Below are positions 58,201 through 64,000 of a stretch of DNA of 64,000 bases, piece after piece (positions within the stretch are counted from its first letter, which is position 1; each line of letters begins with the position of its first letter). Position numbers and translations under genes: made by a program. The DNA is taken from NCBI GenBank assembly GCA_026008535.1, contig BRKX01000003.1:63761001-63825000 (forward strand), given 5' to 3'. This DNA comes from Perilla frutescens. Its lineage: Eukaryota > Streptophyta > Magnoliopsida > Lamiales > Lamiaceae. The notes below the pieces were generated by a model that saw only the letters and a list, made by a program, of their open reading frames with translations, was not told where the DNA came from and ran no database searches.

Positions 58201-58299
58201 AACTTAGTTTAATTCTAAAAACACCCCCTGGATTTCTCATTTTTCGTGCTATTTTACGCACAACAACCCCGTCACCATCTTCGGGACTGGGCTGTTACA
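55213..58299 (+). mobile_element. Solo LTR, copy 3 of the 3.1 kb family
   Basis: TGTAACAACCCGGATTTTCA to GGGACTGGGCTGTTACA, perfect 5-bp duplication AGATA (55208-55212 and 58300-58304). Best-preserved termini of the three copies. Contains TATAAATAGGGGAGC near 55920, a G-rich minisatellite pocket at 56045-56190, the CTGCTGGGTAACCCCCTCGC and CCACTGAGTACATTAGTGCT blocks shared with copy 1, and many GACCTATGAAGAGG-like repeats at its 3' part shared with copy 2. Frames at 55945-56422 come from the GC-rich minisatellite and are not genes. Confidence 0.9.
56045..56190. repeat. G-rich minisatellite in solo LTR copy 3
   Basis: Imperfect 18-26 bp units around GGGGGCGCAAGGAGCCCCG and GGGGCAAGGGAGCCCCGC, at least six. 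The equivalent place in copies 1 and 2 is also GC-rich but not the same repeat. Confidence 0.8.
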
Positions 58300-58304
58300 A
58301 GATA

Positions 58305-58414
58305 AAAGCCATGATAGTTGGAATATTACTGTTGCTCATTATGTTGTTGTGAAGCATGCAATGTATGTCTATCATTTTATGTGATGATGTTTGCATGTTC
58401 TTAATAATGGGATA
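58305..58414. other. Short spacer
   Basis: Continuation of the sequence interrupted by solo LTR copy 3. Ends GGATA (58410-58414), the possible left target duplication of the next copia element. Confidence 0.4.
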
Positions 58415-59479
58415 TGTTAGAATTTGTTGCCTGAAACAATGTGAAATTCGGATGTAAATTGCAAAGTTAAATGAAATGTTGAAGCTAGTGCTACCACATT
58501 GCCTTCAACATGTAGCGAAAACGTAAACAAAACTTTGCACAATATAAATTTTAAATCACACTCCTTACAGTGTGTGATTGCCTCAAGGCGAAATTCACTA
58601 ACACAAGTGATAAACAAAAACAATGCAGATGTTGTCTTGGTTCACTCCCTTAAAAACATAGTATAAAACATACAGAGGACTATCCTAGCTTCACTCACTC
58701 GAATAATCACTAAAAAACAAACCTATCTAAACACATAGATATATTACAATCAGTCACTCTAAATCCTAGACTTCTCAAAGTTGACTATCTAACCTACACA
58801 CACAACTGTAATGAAAGTCTCCAGCTGATTGGGACGCTGGACAGATGTCTAGGAAGATGTCTTGGATTTCAGAGATGTCACTAGATGCAAGATTCAGAGT
58901 TTCTCACAAACCACAGTGATAACTTGCTTGCATAAATGATTTTAAGGTCTAAGAAGACCAAATACTTCCTCCATCTTGTCTTGGCAGTTGCCTCACGATC
59001 TTAGATGACTTGGACTTGAATCAACCGCCTTCCACTATCCATTACTGAAGTGGACTTGAGATAACTATCTTCTGCATTGCGTGGCACACGTTCTTCAACA
59101 TTGTGCAATAGTAGCAGTTACTCCAGTGACCCATGATCACCTGCAACGGTTAGTGTCTAATGGAGAGTGGGAACATCACGTCTCCTACAAATCCGGAACA
59201 GATTTTAAACAAGTCAAAATCAAACATTATCCATAATTTAATTCTTAATAAAATATCTAATAAATCCCTAAATACATGGAAAATGATATGTGTCAAAAAT
59301 CACAATTTATTCAGATTAATTTAAAATAAATTAATCCAAAATGCTTGGAAAGGATAAGATTAATGTTTCGAGTGTTATACTCGATGTGATGAGAATGACG
59401 GAACAACATTAGATACGACATTGATTGCGATGTTATCAAACGAGATGATAACATCATCTGGAACACGTCATACTCAACA
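58415..59479 (-). repeat. 3' LTR of the Sirevirus-like element
   Basis: On minus it starts TGTTGAGTATGACGTGTTCC right after AAGGGGGAGAT and ends ATTCTAACA; 1065 bp. The left border on plus is TGTTAGAATTTGTTGCCTGA at 58415. TG..CA ends fit an LTR, but the second LTR is outside the window, so the left border is inferred. Confidence 0.7.
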
Positions 59480-59490
59480 ATCTCCCCCTT
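59480..59490 (-). other. Polypurine tract adjoining the 3' LTR
   Basis: Minus AAGGGGGAGAT directly before TGTTGAG. A second copy, AAGGGGGAGTTTTTGAAC, lies at about 59578-59591 and a third inside the env-like frame at about 60182-60196 (AAAAAGGGGGAGTAG). Confidence 0.75.
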
Positions 59491-60091
59491 AAGCTTATCC
59501 TTTCTGCACAATACATAAAGCTCAATATATAAATGATTAGAGCCGCAGCGGAATACGATCAAAAATATTGGAGTTCAAAAACTCCCCCTTAAGGTCTGCT
59601 CTCCCTTAAGTCATTATCTATAAAGAAATATACAAGGTTAGTGGGTATAATCCCCTATACAATAGTACACAACAAGTTGGGTATTTACCCCTATACAAAA
59701 ACTCAATGTTGAGAACATACTCAACATAACAATCATCAAATATTTTAAAAACATGTGAACACAATCACAATGTTGAAAACATTTTCAACACAAAACATCA
59801 CATACTATAAATTATGTGAGAAACAGAATATCAATGTTGAGAGCATCCTCAACATCACACATATAAAATATGTAACACAACATATATATATCAAAATCAT
59901 CAGATCAACACTGATGATTAATACCAAAACATCCAATGATATTCAACACTTGAATACCCAAAACATTTTAAAATAAAACTATGTGTCCAGCACACAAATA
60001 AAAATAAACAAGGATATAAACACATCCAAAACAAACTTGTGTCCAGCACAATACATCACATAAAATTAAATTATTTTTGATAAAGAAAATA
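59491..60091 (-). other. Non-coding region with repeated hairpins
   Basis: Near-palindromes AATGTTGAGAACATACTCAA (59704), AATGTTGAAAACATTTTCAA (59769) and AATGTTGAGAGCATCCTCAA (59833) recur at 64-65 bp spacing. No frame. Carries the second PPT copy. Confidence 0.6.
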
Positions 60092-62047
60092 TCATATTTT
60101 CTTCTTCCCCTTTGCCTTAGCCACGGACTTTCCACTCTTCTCCCCTTCAGTACCATCATCACCAGCAGCAGCAACGACATCTACTCCCCCTTTTTGTGTA
60201 GAAAGAGTTCCTCGAAGTGCTTGACGAAGCTCAACCATTACATTGGTGAGCACTGTGCTTTGATGAATCATTGAATCCATCTGTGATATATAGGAATTTA
60301 ACACCTGCACAGAAATTGTCACCAAGTGCGAGGAAGCACTTGCTATATCACTTCTTGAAAGAGGAGGAGAGAGTGCACAATCTGTAGCAACATCCTGGCC
60401 AACATCCCTTGATGCAGCTATTGAACTTCGACCGAAGGTATAAGAGAGATCAATCACACGATCTTCATTCCCTTTGGGCTTGATGATAGAGATAGTCGCA
60501 GTTTCAGTAACTATCTTCTTCTTATTTGGCTTCACACCTTGGTCAACTAGGATGGCATAGATGAGGCAGGGAAATGGTAAAATGCTGGTAGTGTTTGTCT
60601 TTGCAGCCGACTTCATCATGCAATAAAAAATGTAGTCTCCGAGGTTGAAGGGGATTTTCATGCCAAGTTTAAAGAGCAAGATAGCTTGATCAACAGTGAG
60701 GACTGAAGTGTTGGTGGTGGGTAACCAATTACACACACACTCAATTTGTGTAAAACAGAGTAGAAAAATGTGAGCTTAGAAGTGGAAATTTTGTTAGTCT
60801 ACTTAGTTACCAAACCATCAGTAACAGTCCCTACAATATCATCAATTAAATCTAGCCTAATAACATCAGAATCATTGCCCAAACCAAAAAATTTGTTGAT
60901 CAGCATGGGGTTAAAAACATAGATTTTATCTCGCATATAAACCTCCCCAAATTTGCTCTTAGACTTATCGCCCATTTCAGGAGACACATTCACATAAAAT
61001 TCAGCAATAACATCAGGCTCAAAAGAAGACAATGCAGTGACGAATTTCCAGAGATCCCTCTCTTTCAAGAAAACGTCCATCCCATACTTCTTAAAAGTAA
61101 GCACATCAATTTGTTTTTCGACTTGCATGGGGCGAAGAATAACAGTTTTATGAAATATTTTAGCACGCTGAGAGTAGAATGTCTTACTGAATGTAGAAGA
61201 AACATCATGAGAGGAACCTGGAGGATAGACGAGTTCAGAATCAGCAGAATCAGCATCGTCTTTGACATCGACTGAATGAGTGGGGGATAGAGAGACTATT
61301 TCTTTGGCTGTGCCAGAGGAGACCATTTCTTGTGAAGAGGTGGGGGGAGAGATCCTTCTTCTTAGGGCCAGATGTAGCGCCCTTTTTCCCTTTCCCTTTC
61401 AATATTTGTCCTGAAGTTGCAGGCTTGGTAGGAACACCATCCTCTGGTATCGCAAAAGGAGGCTCCTCTTGTTGTTCAACATCAACTTCCACATCATTAA
61501 CAGCTTTGTCTGGAGAATTTTCAGTGGGATTCTCTTCATCCTCGGACTCATCTTTCAATGACCTTTCTGGTTTTTCTTCAATTTTCAGCGTTCTCCTAGC
61601 CTTTTTGCTCGAACCCTCACCGACCTCTTCCTTGATAGACCCTTGTTGGCCATGAAGTCGTTTTGACTTGAGAGTAGGGCCACTCTTCTTCTCGGCAAGA
61701 GCTTGAGTGTGTAGCTCCATATCTGGGTCGATAGGGTTTTCCTCTACACCAGGACTTATGTGTTGGAGAGAAGTGGGGTTTAGTACCAATGTGGAGTCAG
61801 GAGCAACAGTGTCCTCCATAGAAGCATCTGTATGTTCAGCCGGAGGAGATGAGGATTTGTCAGACTCCGATTTGGGTCCTTCTGGAGTGAGTTTGGCTAT
61901 TGCAGTTACTGTAGGAGTGGATGTGGTGAAAGGAGTGATAGCTGATGTTCCAGTAGGACCAGCGACAGAGGATGGAGTGCCCATGATTTTCTCGAACAAT
62001 TGCTTCATCATCTCATACATTGTAGTTAAATCTTTGGGATCCGCCAT
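60092..62047 (-). pseudogene. Envelope-like/plant transposon protein of the Sirevirus-like element, frame-broken
   Basis: Start ATG at 62047 (MADPKDLTTMYEMMKQLFEK). N-terminal 200 residues are low-complexity and charged, with a basic patch (GSSKKARRTLK) that could act in nuclear targeting. Then KNFTFKK-like text and a domain familiar from plant transposon proteins (sometimes called putative plant transposon protein): EFYVNVSPEMGDKSKSKFGE, VYMRDKIYVFNPMLINKFFG, later LGMKIPFNLGDYIFYCMM and the C-terminal coiled region SHLVTISVQVLNSYISQMDS, ending in a Lys-rich KSVAKAKGKKKI. Breaks: a one-base shift in a C6 tract near 61345, TAG at 60799-60801, and a shift in the (TG)n tract near 60735. Role unknown; envelope function is only a hypothesis for this class. 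Confidence 0.7.
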
Positions 62048-62734
62048 TGATGAGCTGAAAAAATTTTAAGAAGAGAAAAGCAGAAGTGGGAGACGAAAGG
62101 GTTTTTTGAAAAGGAGAGAGTGAGAGAAATAAAATAAACAAAATTCTAAATAGGGGTTGATATACTCTCTCACCCTCAAAAATCGGAATAACCTCCTGTC
62201 ACATCACCCACTTTTTCTATTTTCCTTATCAAAGAAAATATTTAAATAAAACAAAACTAGTGGATAGGGATACACCATATCAAAATGCGTATTTATCACA
62301 AAAATTCAAAAAGTGAATCCTTATGGGCCCCAAAATATTTTCTATTTTTTTTTGTTTATATAAATGAATAAAAAGATGAAAACCACATACAAAAATAATA
62401 TAATTCTAAGCATATATTTTCTGAAGAATATGGTTTCTCTGCAATCTTGCCCACAACATCAGCTACAACATTTACAAATAATGAATGAAATAAACCCAAA
62501 ATTTTTATAGTTTACCTTTTCAAGGTCAAGGGCATTTCATTAACAAACACAGATGCATAATTTCAAGTAGCTGATTTTGTTAAATTACGAGCAGATAAAC
62601 CATAATTTCATTAAGTAAACCTTGAATTATATTTAAAAAAAATAATTAAAGAAGAAACAAACATAAAAAAAAACTGATGTTGATAGAAAAACAAATACAC
62701 ACCGAGTTCAACATCAGTAAACAGAAAGAACTAT
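62048..62734 (-). other. Spacer between pol and env-like frame
   Basis: No open frame on either strand. AT-rich, with GATGTTGAACTCGGTGTG near 62700 on minus. Confidence 0.5.
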
Positions 62735-64000
62735 CTAAACAGAGCACATTCCAAGAGACTTTCTCAAAGCAGAAAATCTCTTGAAATCAAGGGGCTTGGT
62801 AAAAATATCCGCTGTTTGATTCTCAGTGGATATATACTTGATGTTTATGATCTCCTTTTCCACCAAGTCTCTAATAAAGTGATGCCGAATGTCGATATGC
62901 TTAGTGCGTGAATGTTGAGTAGGATTCTTAGAAATTTCAATAGCACTGGCATTATCACACAGCAAGGTAAGCGATAAGCTTGTCATGCCATAGTCCTTCA
63001 TCATTTGGTTCAACCAAACCAACTGAGCACAACAACTAGCAGCTGCAACGTATTCGGATTCAGCTGTTGACAAGGAGATGCAATTTTGTTTCTTACTTGA
63101 CCAAGAAACCATATTGCTCTCCAAAAAGAAGCAACCACCACTTGTGCTCTTTCTATCATCAACATCGCCTGCCCAGTCTGAATCACTGTATCCAATAAGG
63201 CTGGTGTTTGTATCTTTACAATACCTGATTCCAAAGTCGACTGTACCAGCAACATATCGAATTATTCTTTTGACAGCTTTCAAGTGAGACTCCTTGGGTT
63301 GAGCTTGGTATCTTGCACATACTCCAACACTGAATATGATATCAGGTCTACTGGCAGTCAAGTAGAGCAAGCTTCCAATCATTCCTCTATACATTGTTGG
63401 GTCAACATTGACTCCAACATCGTCTTTGCTCAGTTTTTCAGAGGATCCCATTGGTGTCTTCATAGGCTTTGCAGCTTCAAGTCCGAAGCGCTTGATCAGA
63501 TTTTTGGTATACTTACTTTGGGATATAAAAATTCCATCTTTCTCTTGCTTGATTTGGAGACCAAGAAAGTAGGCCAATTCACCGACCATGCTCATTTCAA
63601 ATGTGCTGCACATTGCATCAATAAACTTACTAAGGAGGTTAGGACAAGTGGATCCAAACATAATATCATCAACGTAGATTTGTGCAACAGTGATGTGTTT
63701 GTGAATTCTTTTAGTAAACAATGTTTTATCAACCACGCCTCTTGAAAAATCAAAGTCAATTAAAAACTCCGTAAGGCGAGAGCTTGTTTAAGCCCATACA
63801 AAGTCTTGTGTAATTTCAGCCCATGGTTTGATTTTTCATGAGATTCAAAGCCTTTTGGTCGTTCAATATAGGCTTCCTCATTCAAAATGCCATTTAGAAA
63901 GGCGCTTTTGATATCCATTTGATGCAATGTAAACCCAATGTGGTAAGCAATGGCAAGTAGGAGACAGATAGACTCTATTCTAGCAACATGAGTGAATGTT
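62735..64000 (-). pseudogene. Copia pol: reverse transcriptase C-terminal part and RNase H
   Basis: Minus from the edge: HIGFTLHQMDIKSAFLNGIL (RT motif with catalytic Asp in QMDIKSAFLNG), HKTLYGLKQAL, then a deletion of about 20 bases with frame change near 63785 (family members continue with PRAWYxRL). The main open stretch is 63736-62735 (333 codons) with the RT box IYVDDIMFGS (residues 20-29), ELAYFLGLQIKQEKDGIFIS, GSLLYLTASRPDIIFSVG and the RNase H domain SDSDWAGDVDDRKSTSG, LSTAESEYVAAASCCAQLVW, RTKHIDIRHHFIRD, ending FSALRKSLGMCSV. All three RNase H acidic residues are present. The deletion makes it a pseudogene even though most is open. Cut by the window end. Confidence 0.9.

Larger units (their letters stand above)
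58415..64000 (-). mobile_element. Sirevirus-like copia retrotransposon, minus orientation, cut by the window edge
   Basis: From right to left: reverse transcriptase C-terminal part and RNase H (64000-62735), a 0.7 kb spacer, an envelope-like frame (62047-60092), polypurine tracts, and the 3' LTR (59479-58415). A long third frame between pol and the 3' LTR plus several AAGGGGGAG blocks are the marks of the Sirevirus lineage. Gag, protease, integrase and the 5' LTR lie beyond 64000. Confidence 0.82.

Overview
The window reads as nuclear DNA of a flowering plant, most likely a eudicot. It is AT-rich, genes have spliced exons with GT/AG borders, and there is one host-type gene in an ocean of plant transposable elements (Ty1/copia Sirevirus-like and Ty3/gypsy Athila-like elements, long solo LTRs, Mutator-like, CACTA, hAT, PIF and Stowaway elements, LINE and SINE remnants). 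There are no bacterial features, rRNA genes or functional tRNA genes. Genus cannot be told from the sequence alone.

Layout. 0-18.3 kb is a nested retrotransposon pile: a relic Mutator transposase (1-400), a minus-strand copia 3' LTR with the tail of its envelope-like frame (about 600-5660) split by a 3.1 kb solo LTR, then an internally deleted Athila-like gypsy element (5910-18314) whose 5' LTR holds a hAT MITE, whose gag holds another solo LTR, and whose 3' LTR holds a second copy of the 3.1 kb solo LTR. 18.3-25.6 kb is gene-poor and AT-rich, with several small DNA transposons, a 2.27 kb long-TIR Mutator-like element that itself carries a Stowaway and a PIF-like element, and a minute tRNA-derived SINE.

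25.6-35.1 kb is the most notable unit: a 9.5 kb Mutator-like element with matching termini. On the plus strand it carries a FAR1/FHY3-type transposase (zinc finger, DDE, SWIM, zinc knuckle). Convergent to it on the minus strand is a 13-exon gene for a Ulp1-type (SUMO-protease-like) cysteine protease with a recognisable His-Asp-Cys triad. Both genes keep intact splice signals but carry a few lesions (one stop plus one frameshift in the transposase, three stops in the protease gene). A second, far more decayed element of the same layout appears to lie at 46.5-51.5 kb, broken by an LTR-like insertion.

36.8-40.5 kb holds the only clear host gene, a three-exon 2-oxoglutarate/Fe(II) dioxygenase-family protein of 368 residues whose metal-binding Asp and distal His and whose 2OG-binding Arg all seem to be replaced, and which ends in a hydrophobic tail. 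Its second intron holds a LINE fragment split by a CACTA-like MITE. 41.5-46.1 kb has a Stowaway MITE, about 140 bp repeats in both orientations and a CACTA element fragment with a Transposase_24-like gene. 52.0-55.2 kb is a copia LTR plus a tRNA-Met primer site and a repeat-filled leader. 55.2-58.3 kb is a third copy of the 3.1 kb solo LTR. 58.4 kb to the right edge is a minus-strand Sirevirus-like copia element (3' LTR, polypurine tracts, decayed envelope-like frame, RNase H and part of the reverse transcriptase).

All coordinates of splice sites, target-site duplications (TSDs) and frames were read by eye; family names rest on recognised motifs, not on database searches.
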